Source: an uncultured Chloroflexota bacterium (GTDB lineage: Bacteria > Chloroflexota > Anaerolineae > Anaerolineales > Anaerolineaceae). From it: a stretch of 64,000 bases of DNA. Made by a program: the position numbers and the translations under genes. The notes under the pieces are model-generated. The model ran no database searches. It saw nothing but the letters and a program-made list of their open reading frames with translations, and had not been told where the DNA came from. This document shows positions 34,237 to 42,480 of this stretch, in pieces (the first letter of the stretch is position 1; the number at the start of each line of letters is the position of its first letter). The stretch lies in assembly GCA_902786265.1 (NCBI GenBank), contig CADACE010000003.1, forward strand, positions 159,332 to 223,331, given 5' to 3'.

Positions 34237-36693
34237 CTAATCGCGCAATATACCTTCCAATGTTTCAAATAATACGTCCGGTTCTACCGGTTTGCTCAAG
34301 TGAGCATTCAGACCTGCCTGCATGCTTTGCTGAACATCCTCATCAAAGGCATTTGCCGTTAACGCTATAATAGGGATATTCTTTGCGTCAAATCTGTTCA
34401 TAGCCCTGATCCTCCGGGTCGCTTCCAGTCCATCCATCTCGGGCATCCGCATGTCCATCAGAATAGCATCATAATAGCCTTCTTCGTGTTCCTCAAACTT
34501 TTCAACAGCAATACGACCGTTTTCCGCATGGTCCACTTGTATTTCCCGCATGGATAGCACCATCATCATGATTTCGGCATTAACTTCCACATCTTCCGCC
34601 AACAATACTCTGCGGTTTTTGAGATCCACCGCCTTTCGAACGAGTTTCGCGTTCTTCTTTTTGAAAACATCTTTAAATTCATCAAGAACTGTCCCGGCAA
34701 AGAGTGGCTTGGCTACAAATGTATCAACGCCTGCAGACTTGGCCTCATCTTCAATTTCATCCCAGTTATACGAGGTCAGAATAATCACCGGAGTGCCGGT
34801 GCCCACGGCATCCCGAATTTGGCGGGTCGTCTCCACACCGTCCATATCAGGCATGCGCCAGTCCACCAGGATCAACTTATAAGGATCACGCCTGGCATGG
34901 CGTACTTTCGCCATCTGTATACCTTCCGCTCCGGACAATACTGTTTCACAACTTACGCCCACCTGCCCCAGCACGATCTGGGCATGTTTACAGGCGATCG
35001 GATCATCATCGATTACCAAAACAGACAGGTCATGAGGATTTATAATATCTTCCTCTTCTTCAACGTTTTTTCGATCGCAGTCGATCAAAGTAATCGTGAC
35101 AGTAAATATGGTTCCTTTATTTTTTTCGCTCTCTACTGAGATTGTGCCATTCATCAGCTCAACGATGCTCTTGGTAATGGCCATACCCAATCCTGTGCTT
35201 CCGAGGCGGCTTGTTCTGGATGAGTCTTCCTGACTGAACGCATCGAACAGCTTAGGAAGAAAATCCCGGCTCATCCCAATACCTGAATCACTGATTAAAA
35301 AGCGCAGCGTAGATTTTCCATTGTATCGCGCAATTGATTCCACAACAAATGTGACGGTACCGCCTGACGGTGTAAACTTGACAGCGTTCCCAAGAATATT
35401 GATCATAATCTGCCGCAATTTCATGTCATCGCCAATATAGTAATCGTCGATCGAGCCTTTCATACGACATTCATACTCAATGCCCTTGTCTCTGCACTGG
35501 CCGCTTATAATCGTATTGACCTGAGCCAACAGCTTTGCGAAAGAAAACTCTTCGTTCTTCACGGACATGCGGCCGGATTCGATGCGGCTCATATCAAGAA
35601 TGTCATTGATTATACTGAGCAGATGCTGAGCTGACAGCCCTATTTTCTCGAGGTTCTCTCGTGTCTTTTCAGAAATGTCAGGATCATTCAATGCGATCCG
35701 GTCCAGACCGATGATCGCATTCATTGGCGTACGAATTTCATGGCTCATGTTTGACAGGAAAGCCGTCTTTGCCTTGTTGGCCTGATTGGCATCTTCCAGC
35801 GCAATACTCAAAGATTCACGCTGTTCTGCCAGTTCCTGCATCATTTTCTTTCGTTCGGTGATATCTATAAAAACACCTACGTATGTGACAGGTGACCCAT
35901 CAGGACGACGGGTAGGTTTGCCGACAGCCCGATACCAACGATACCCTCTGTTTTTTGTCCGCAGACGATACTCCACATCATAGGTCTTTTGCCCGGTATA
36001 GTCGGAGATCGTTTCTTGATACTCCTTCAGCACGCGTTCTTTATCATCAGGATGCAGCAGGTGGGACCAGGATTCCAATACATCCGGAAAGTCAGCCATG
36101 CCCTGATAACCGATCATCCTTCGAAATTCATCGCTCCAATTGACCCGGACCATCGTGCCTGCTTCATCAAAATCCATTGTCCATTTGCCGGATCCCAGCA
36201 TTTCATGAATGGTATTGAGAAACGCTGTTTCGTTTTGCAGTTCGATGTACAGAGCATCATGTTCCTTTATCTGGGTTATATCGATCGTCACGCCTCTATA
36301 CTGCAATGGTCTGCCTTCAGGATCCCGGCTCAGCATCCCCTTGCTGCGAAACCACCGGACAGAACCGTCCTTTTTGAAAAATCGGAAATCATACCCCGCA
36401 GTCCTCATGATGTTTTCATCAAAATTTCCGGCAGTAATAGCATCAATAAAAAAGCCCCTGTCTTCCGGATGAATTCCCCGCATGAAGGACTCCAATTCAT
36501 TCGGAAAATCACTCTGGTCTGAGTAGCCCATCAACCTGCGGAAGCCATCACCCCATTGTACAGAGGCCACTGAGCCGTTTGACGCATAGTTGATAACCCA
36601 GCTTCCCGCCTCTGTCAAATCGGTAAGCAGACGGATCGTTGCAGCCTGTTCTTCTATAATGGCCTTATTCTTTTCATCGCTTTTCATGTCCAT
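34237..36693 (-). CDS. Hybrid sensor histidine kinase, PAS-PAS-HisKA-HATPase-REC-REC
   Basis: An 818-residue cytoplasmic hybrid kinase with no membrane segment. There are two PAS domains with PAC-type motifs (residues ~30-145 and ~160-285). The phospho-acceptor helix SNMSHEIRTPMNAIIG is near 317, and the ATPase domain has its N-box INILGNAVKF near 435 and DSGIGMS / GSTGLGMAI. Two receivers follow, with Asp in ILVDWRMPDMDG (~611) and ILMDMRMPEMDG (~748). The start was moved to the ATG at 36693, which follows GGGAG. No dedicated response regulator or output gene is adjacent, so signal and target are unknown. It may pass phosphate to a distant Hpt protein. Confidence 0.92.
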   Translation of the reverse strand: MDMKSDEKNKAIIEEQAATIRLLTDLTEAGSWVINYASNGSVASVQWGDGFRRLMGYSDQSDFPNELESFMRGIHPEDRGFFIDAITAGNFDENIMRTAGYDFRFFKKDGSVRWFRSKGMLSRDPEGRPLQYRGVTIDITQIKEHDALYIELQNETAFLNTIHEMLGSGKWTMDFDEAGTMVRVNWSDEFRRMIGYQGMADFPDVLESWSHLLHPDDKERVLKEYQETISDYTGQKTYDVEYRLRTKNRGYRWYRAVGKPTRRPDGSPVTYVGVFIDITERKKMMQELAEQRESLSIALEDANQANKAKTAFLSNMSHEIRTPMNAIIGLDRIALNDPDISEKTRENLEKIGLSAQHLLSIINDILDMSRIESGRMSVKNEEFSFAKLLAQVNTIISGQCRDKGIEYECRMKGSIDDYYIGDDMKLRQIMINILGNAVKFTPSGGTVTFVVESIARYNGKSTLRFLISDSGIGMSRDFLPKLFDAFSQEDSSRTSRLGSTGLGMAITKSIVELMNGTISVESEKNKGTIFTVTITLIDCDRKNVEEEEDIINPHDLSVLVIDDDPIACKHAQIVLGQVGVSCETVLSGAEGIQMAKVRHARRDPYKLILVDWRMPDMDGVETTRQIRDAVGTGTPVIILTSYNWDEIEDEAKSAGVDTFVAKPLFAGTVLDEFKDVFKKKNAKLVRKAVDLKNRRVLLAEDVEVNAEIMMMVLSMREIQVDHAENGRIAVEKFEEHEEGYYDAILMDMRMPEMDGLEATRRIRAMNRFDAKNIPIIALTANAFDEDVQQSMQAGLNAHLSKPVEPDVLFETLEGILRD

Positions 36694-37010
36694 AAAGAGC
36701 TCCCTTCGTCCAAGTTTGCTTATCTTATTCCTGCCTGATACCATTGACAGAGTAGTGATAACTTTTTTTTCTCATTCTTATAGGTTGTAAGAAATATATT
36801 ATCTATTTTATAATAATAGCACTAAACATCTCATTTTTCCATCTTCCAAAGCCAAAAATTCCCGCTCCTCCCAAAAAAATGCTACTCCGAAGGAGTGCCT
36901 GATTGATGACTGCCTTATATCAGAGGGGTAAAGTTTCAAGAGGACGCTCTTCTGATAACAGCCGGACGAAATAATGAAAGTCATAATTGATATGAACCGG
37001 GCTATTTTAC
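36694..37010. other. Intergenic region upstream of the hybrid kinase
   Basis: No gene is supported. The single short open frame starts at TTG without a ribosome site. The ~120 bases nearest the kinase are very AT-rich and should contain its promoter, but several TATAAT-like words compete and I cannot choose one. Confidence 0.3.
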
Positions 37011-38411
37011 TCAAACCGGAACAAGTTCAATGAAAACGGCGAACAACAGGCACAGGAACGAGAAGCTCCAGACATAAAGTGCGCTGGCCTTGATGTGGTT
37101 CCTGATCGGTACATCCGCCATGCTCGTGGCCAGCAGCAATGCGGACGTCATGGGGCAGATGAAGGTGGCGCTTAATCGCAGGATCAGCATGGTAATTGCG
37201 ATGGGCAGGGCTTCCAGACCGAAAGCCTGTCCGATGCCGAGCATTACGGGCAGCATTCCGTAGAAATAGCTGTCTGTATCGAAGGATAATGCAAGAGGTA
37301 CGGCCAGCGCACAGAGCAATAAATGCAGATGTTTTCCCAGTGCGGCAGGCAGCGCGGCAGTGATCAGATTTGCCAGACAGCGCATCACCGAGGGCGTGGA
37401 ATCGTGCGGCAGTTCAATCATGCTGGAAGGAAGTACCCTACCGTCAGCACCTATGGAGGATGTCAGTATGCCCATCAAAACCGCCGCGCCCATCATGGTT
37501 ATACACATCGTCAGCGCCGGCGCCGCGTGCCGATTGATGAGCTTTTTTTGAAATACGGCGTTAAACCCATAATTTATGAAAATCGCGGCGACAGCACCCA
37601 GCATGGTGGGGTAATAGCCGGGGAACCTGTTCCATGCCAGCATGGCGATCACGGCGATCGTCAGGAGAATATTAACGAGGAACCGATCCGGCCGGGTCAG
37701 GTCTTTGCCGTCAGTTTTTACCTCCGCAAGTGTCTCCCTTTCCCCGATATTTGTCGGCCTGTCTTTCGCACCTGCACCTCTGGCTTTTTCCTGGATTCCC
37801 GCAAGGAAAGCATGCCCAAGGGACAGCGCGACCGAAAAAATCTGTATTGGCAGTACCGTACGCCACAGCTTACTTCCTTCCATGGCCAGAACCGTTGCAG
37901 TGCGCAGGCTTGCACCGGACCAGGGCAGCAGGTTCATCGCGCCCATACACACGACGCCTATGCGCAGCAGCGTCGTTTCCCGCATGCGCATGCGCCTGTA
38001 CACCGGCAGCATGGCGGGTATCAGGATGCAGAAGGTCGAAGCACCGCTGCAGTCCAGATGGCACACCAGCGTGATGATGGCCGTGACCATCGCCACGCCA
38101 ACCACGCTGTCTCCCACCATTGCCATCAGCTTTCGGATAATGACATCAAACATGCCCGTGTCATTCATGATGCCAAAGAACAGAATGGAGAACACAAACA
38201 GCGCTGCGGTGGGGGCGGTGCTGCTGAAGCCTGAACGGATCATGGCGGCAATATCATCGAAGCTGTACCATTTTCCGATGATCAATATGACCGCAAGTGC
38301 TGTGGGATACAGTATAAATGTGATGGCGGGCTGTGTCCTGCCCTTGAGCAGGGTTATAACAATGGCAGCAATACATAATAAACCGAGTATACCGACCAGG
38401 CTCTCATTCAT
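37011..38411 (-). CDS. CitMHS-family organic acid transporter, copy 2
   Basis: A 466-residue secondary transporter of the CitMHS (metal-citrate:H+ symporter) family with about 11-12 membrane helices. Family blocks seen are TAALFVFSILFFGIMNDTGMFD, HLDCSGASTFCILIPAMLPVY, LLPWSGASLRTA and SFDTDSYFYGMLPVM. The start was placed at ATG 38411 after GGAGG; the longer frame runs into the preceding gene. It is the second of a tandem pair, 50 bases after its paralogue. Citrate or a similar metal-chelated carboxylate is the likely substrate. No citrate lyase genes are near. Confidence 0.88.
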   Translation of the reverse strand: MNESLVGILGLLCIAAIVITLLKGRTQPAITFILYPTALAVILIIGKWYSFDDIAAMIRSGFSSTAPTAALFVFSILFFGIMNDTGMFDVIIRKLMAMVGDSVVGVAMVTAIITLVCHLDCSGASTFCILIPAMLPVYRRMRMRETTLLRIGVVCMGAMNLLPWSGASLRTATVLAMEGSKLWRTVLPIQIFSVALSLGHAFLAGIQEKARGAGAKDRPTNIGERETLAEVKTDGKDLTRPDRFLVNILLTIAVIAMLAWNRFPGYYPTMLGAVAAIFINYGFNAVFQKKLINRHAAPALTMCITMMGAAVLMGILTSSIGADGRVLPSSMIELPHDSTPSVMRCLANLITAALPAALGKHLHLLLCALAVPLALSFDTDSYFYGMLPVMLGIGQAFGLEALPIAITMLILRLSATFICPMTSALLLATSMADVPIRNHIKASALYVWSFSFLCLLFAVFIELVPV

Positions 38412-38461
38412 ACAGAAATTCCTCCAACAACTGTCTGCCTCAAAAAATAACGAACAATGGG

Positions 38462-39868
38462 CTAAAAGGTCGTTTTTCCGATAGCAGCGGCAAATAGTAT
38501 GCACAGAAACGAAAACACCCAGACATATGGGACGCATGTCCTGATGTGATCCCTGATATCCACCTCTGCGAGACCTGCACCCAGAAGCGTCTCAGGCGCC
38601 ATAAGACTGATAAAGCAGCCGGTCATGCGGCAAAGCACCATAGCTACGGCAATTGACATAGGGTCCGTACCAAAGGCATGACCGATGCTCAGCATGATTG
38701 GCAGCAGGCCATAGAAATAGCTGTCAGTGTCGAAAATAATCCCGATAAACACGGCTGCCAGGCTGATGACCAGCGGAAGATGCCTTCCCAGAACGGGCGG
38801 CAGTATCAGGCTGATCTGAGCGGCAATACAGCGCACCACGGAAGGAATGGCATCGGGCGGCAGTTCTATCACCCTGGCGGAAAGCACTTTTCCATCCGCG
38901 CCGATAGAAGATGTCAGGATTCCAATAAACACCGCCGTGCCCATCATAGCAGAGCACATCAAAAGCGCGGAGTTTGCGTGTCGCTTGATGATCTTTTTGT
39001 GCATAGCCGAGGTAGAGCCGTAATTTACAAAAAGAGCTATGGCGGTGCCGAGCATAAAGGGAAAGTAACCGGGAAATACGCCCCAAATCAGCAGGACGAT
39101 AACCGCAGCTGTGAGACAGAGGTTAAACCAAAACATCTTCGGGCGTGTCAGCTGCCTGATTTCAAAAATATAATCTCCGTCACCGATCTCAATATCGCCC
39201 TCGGTTTCCGCCAGTCTGCCATGCAGCCCCGCGCCGCGAGCCTTTTCCTGAAGACCGGCCAGAAGAGCGTGGACAAGGGAAAGCAGGATGCCCAAGATTT
39301 GTATAGGCAAAAGGATCCGCCACATGGAGCTTACTTCAATACCCAGAACAGCAGCCGTGCGCACGGTTGAACCGGACCAGGGCAGCAGGTTCATAATGCC
39401 CATGGGCAGTATTGCGATTCGCAAAAGCGTTGTCTTTCGCATGTGCATACGCATATACACAGGGAACATCGCGGGAATTACTATGCAGAAGGTGGATGCG
39501 CCTTCGCCGTCTAAATGACCGGCCAGCGCGATGATGGCGGTGATCATAGCTACGCCGACCACGTTATCCCCCATCAGCGTCATGAGTTTTTTTATCAGGA
39601 CATCAAACATGCCCGCGTCCGTCATAATGCCGAAGAAAAGAACCGAGAAAACAAAAAGTGCGGCGGTGGGGGCAGTGATTCCAAAGCCGGCCCTGATCAT
39701 CGCTTCGATGTCCGCAAAGCCGCAGCGCCCGAAAACCACCATCGCCAAAGCCAGCACAGATGGCCAAAGTATGAACGCCATGGCCGGCAGCATCCTGCCC
39801 CTGATGAGCGAGATAACGGTAGCTGCGATGGCGGCCAGCCCAAGTATCCCAACAAGCATATCGTTCAT
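38462..39868 (-). CDS. CitMHS-family organic acid transporter, copy 1
   Basis: A 468-residue paralogue of the following gene, with the same family blocks (TAALFVFSVLFFGIMTDAGMFD, HLDGEGASTFCIVIPAMFPVY, LLPWSGSTVRTA, IFDTDSYFYGLLPIM). Where this copy has HLDGEGAST, its partner has HLDCSGAST, a site that could affect substrate or metal. The start ATG follows GGAGGAAG. A TTGATA-N17-TATAAT promoter lies ~105 bases upstream. The pair probably arose by tandem duplication, and the two may have different substrates or form one complex. Confidence 0.88.
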   Translation of the reverse strand: MNDMLVGILGLAAIAATVISLIRGRMLPAMAFILWPSVLALAMVVFGRCGFADIEAMIRAGFGITAPTAALFVFSVLFFGIMTDAGMFDVLIKKLMTLMGDNVVGVAMITAIIALAGHLDGEGASTFCIVIPAMFPVYMRMHMRKTTLLRIAILPMGIMNLLPWSGSTVRTAAVLGIEVSSMWRILLPIQILGILLSLVHALLAGLQEKARGAGLHGRLAETEGDIEIGDGDYIFEIRQLTRPKMFWFNLCLTAAVIVLLIWGVFPGYFPFMLGTAIALFVNYGSTSAMHKKIIKRHANSALLMCSAMMGTAVFIGILTSSIGADGKVLSARVIELPPDAIPSVVRCIAAQISLILPPVLGRHLPLVISLAAVFIGIIFDTDSYFYGLLPIMLSIGHAFGTDPMSIAVAMVLCRMTGCFISLMAPETLLGAGLAEVDIRDHIRTCVPYVWVFSFLCILFAAAIGKTTF

Positions 39869-39974
39869 GCGGGTCTTCCTCCGAATGATGTACTGACGCC
39901 TGTAAGCTTACGCGGTTTGCAGGCTGAAGGGTCCATAATCGCTGTTGTCCGATGAAGGAGTCGGTTATGGATGT

Positions 39975-40003
39975 ATTATATCAAGAAACCGCAGGTATAT
40001 CAA
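39975..40003 (-). promoter_or_regulatory. Putative sigma-70 promoter of the CitMHS pair
   Basis: On the minus strand, TTGATA (40003-39998), a 17-bp spacer and TATAAT (39980-39975). It overlaps the 3' end of a short open frame and points toward the transporter at 39868. Confidence 0.65.
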
Positions 40004-40259
40004 TCCGCGGCAGAAAACCGAACCGAAGCCTAACATAATGAGCAAGATTCGAAAAGGGGAAAAAATGCCGCAGGTCGATCGTTCTCATCGTATGAAGCCC
40101 GCCGAGATACCTTAAACTCTTCTCTGTCAGGCAGCGCGGCGGACCGGTGATCCAATTGCCGTTCCCTTCGTGCAGATGGCGCTCATCTTTCAGAAGCAGA
40201 CAAAACTGTTCCGGTACGAGATATTCGACTTCGTGATCGTCATGGATGCTTTTCTTCAT
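39981..40259 (-). CDS. Possible small unknown protein
   Basis: A 92-codon open frame with no recognised domain and no clear ribosome site. The codon pattern is plausible (MKKSIHDDHEVEYLVPEQF), but its 3' end coincides with the CitMHS promoter. It could equally be a remnant. Low support. Confidence 0.3.
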   Translation of the reverse strand: MKKSIHDDHEVEYLVPEQFCLLLKDERHLHEGNGNWITGPPRCLTEKSLRYLGGLHTMRTIDLRHFFPFSNLAHYVRLRFGFLPRIDIPAVS

Positions 40260-40485
40260 TCATTATAAAACATACAAGAGCGTTTTGCAATATTATTTTT
40301 TATAGTGCAGCCTGCATGATGCATTCCATTGAAAAAAATTTAACGGATGGATCAGACATAGAATTATTACATTCTTACCTCTTCATAACAATGCTTTATT
40401 GAATGAAAATTGTTCCAAAAACGGCAGAAACTTTTCCTTTTCAAAAATTGTTATAATACAAGTAATGAAGTTATAAGGAGACCCT

Positions 40486-41433
40486 ATGAAAAAGTACTTT
40501 CCACTCATCCTTCTGGTTTTTCTGTTCCTGACGCAGACTGTGTTTGCACAGGATATCTATAACGTGGTATTTATGGTGGCACCGTTTGCCGGCAAATTGA
40601 ACGGCGCGCCGATGCCCGATTACAAGTATGGCAGGATGGTTTCAGGGGATCAGATCATCCTGGATCTGCGGGTCATGGATGTCAAGGTCACAGCCGAGGA
40701 ATATGGGCAGAATCTGGCTTTCAGTTTTGACAAACCGCTTGAAATGGTTGCTGACGGGGTGAGTGCAGAGGTACAAAAAGTCATTCTTGAAGAGGATCAG
40801 CGTGTCTGCCTGCGGACACCCACCATGGACGACGGGGCGGATCTTGAGATCACCTGGAGCCGCTATCAGATGTCACCCGTTTATCGGGATTTCATCAGAG
40901 CCATCACCGGGATCCTGAACGGGGAACCCGATGAGCGGTATGCGCCTTATGAGGATTACAGCATCATGTTTGACGTCCAGTCCGCATGGCAGGAAGGGAA
41001 AACGCTGGGATACACATTTCGGGACGTTGACGGCAACAACGTTGATGAACTGCTGTTCGGCGAGATGATCGAAGATGTGACCGGGACGCCGCTTTATGAC
41101 ATGTACACCATCCAAAACGGAGAACTCGTCCATGTATTTGACGGCTGGGACCGGAACCGCTACTATCTTTCTCAGAGCGGGGTCTTCATCCGGCAGGGAT
41201 CAGACAGCGCATTCCATTCTTTCACGTCATATTATGCTTACGGGAACGGGAACCTGCGGCTGATGCGTTCGGTGATCTATGACTGGAACCGGAATTCTTC
41301 AGCACCGTGGTTCCTCTCTTATACCAGCGATATGGATTCCGAAAGTGCCACACCGATCAGCAAAGACGAGGCACAGGCCATCATGAGTTATTACATCGGA
41401 AGGAACGTCAGCCTGACACGATTCATGAAGTAA
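40486..41433 (+). CDS. Unknown secreted protein
   Basis: A 315-residue exported protein with a clean signal peptide (MKKYFPLILLVFLFLTQTVFAQ, cleaved after Ala-Gln or before it). The mature part has a ~110-residue N-terminal beta-rich region with FSFDKPLEMVADGVSAEV, then a segment with YTFRDVDGNNVDELLFGEM. That last motif is typical of bacterial proteins with an FG-GAP-like acidic turn (DVDGNN-DELL). TATAAT at 40452-40457 and AAGGAG at 40475-40480 precede the ATG. It is a lone transcript. No enzyme motif is recognised; a surface or envelope role is inferred only. Confidence 0.72.
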   Translation: MKKYFPLILLVFLFLTQTVFAQDIYNVVFMVAPFAGKLNGAPMPDYKYGRMVSGDQIILDLRVMDVKVTAEEYGQNLAFSFDKPLEMVADGVSAEVQKVILEEDQRVCLRTPTMDDGADLEITWSRYQMSPVYRDFIRAITGILNGEPDERYAPYEDYSIMFDVQSAWQEGKTLGYTFRDVDGNNVDELLFGEMIEDVTGTPLYDMYTIQNGELVHVFDGWDRNRYYLSQSGVFIRQGSDSAFHSFTSYYAYGNGNLRLMRSVIYDWNRNSSAPWFLSYTSDMDSESATPISKDEAQAIMSYYIGRNVSLTRFMK

Positions 41434-42480
41434 ATCCACAGAGAAAACTCTGATTTGTTTCATATGAATTGATGTGAACTGTAATGTAAAAACAAAACTT
41501 GTATCAACATATAACAAATCGGAATTCATAAAAATCAGAAAGGAAAAATTTGTTATGATTTTTTCTGTTTTAATTATTGGTGTTATTAAGCGATCGCAGC
41601 TTCTGCGACTGCCATATTTTTTTCAAAGGTATTAAGTTCAGAAATTTGAGTCGTGATAATTCCCTCATTTTTTATCCCGGATAAAATTCCGGAACGGGAT
41701 CCTGCGTTCAGCTGCTGTCCGCACCAAGGAAATAGGATCGGGACTTTACTAATTCAGCCGTAAATCCTTCCGGATTCAGGACATCCATTTTCGTATGCCC
41801 GCATATCTCATACTGAAATGCCTGTCCTCACATTTTTCCACTTGCAGCCAATTAAACCATAAGTGATGTTATGCATTATTAATTCAGAAAAATTATATGG
41901 CATTTTCCCTTTCGGATGATAGATCTGCAAATCCGGATCAGAAATGAGGGCGAAAAGAAGAAACCTGCCCCGGATGCATTCACCTCAGCAGATTTCTTCA
42001 AATTGTTCAGTTTTTCAGTGAATTCAAAATAACCATCAGGAGATCGAATTATAACATTCTCCTGCATGTAAAACCATAATTCACTTTTGCTTCTCACAAA
42101 TTCTTTTCTCTCAAAAAAATTCAAAATCATCTGAAGGTTTTTAATCGATGGCATAACAGCTTCCATTTGCGTACTTTAGGCCGGGTTTTTCCTGTTTTGT
42201 TTACAATTTTTTTTCACACATCATTGACAAACAAAAATATTTTAACAGAGAAGATACACCGATTTTCAATAATAAATGGTATATAATAATAAGAACATAT
42301 TGGCTTTCGATTACAGGCAGCGGATTTTTTTCACATATGCAATTGCAGCTTCCGGGACTGAAACACACGGCGCCGGAGCAAAATTCAAGTGTTATTGCCG
42401 GACTGTTGAAGGCTTAAGCCCTGATGTTCAGAATTTGGAAGAGCAAAGCCGATGTGCAAGAGAAAAGGGGAGTTATTACC
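41434..42480. other. Long intergenic region upstream of the polyphosphate genes
   Basis: No confident gene. A 95-codon frame on the minus strand (41879-42166; MEAVMPSIKNLQMILNFFE...) has helical, charged content but no ribosome site or known domain; it may be a small gene or a regulator fragment. A TATAAT-like word at about 42281 lies ~200 bases before the PPK2 start and may be its promoter. Confidence 0.35.

Noticed and set aside
36808..37014. 68-codon frame between the CitMHS pair and the hybrid kinase
   Set aside because: It starts at TTG, has no ribosome site, and lies in an AT-rich control region.
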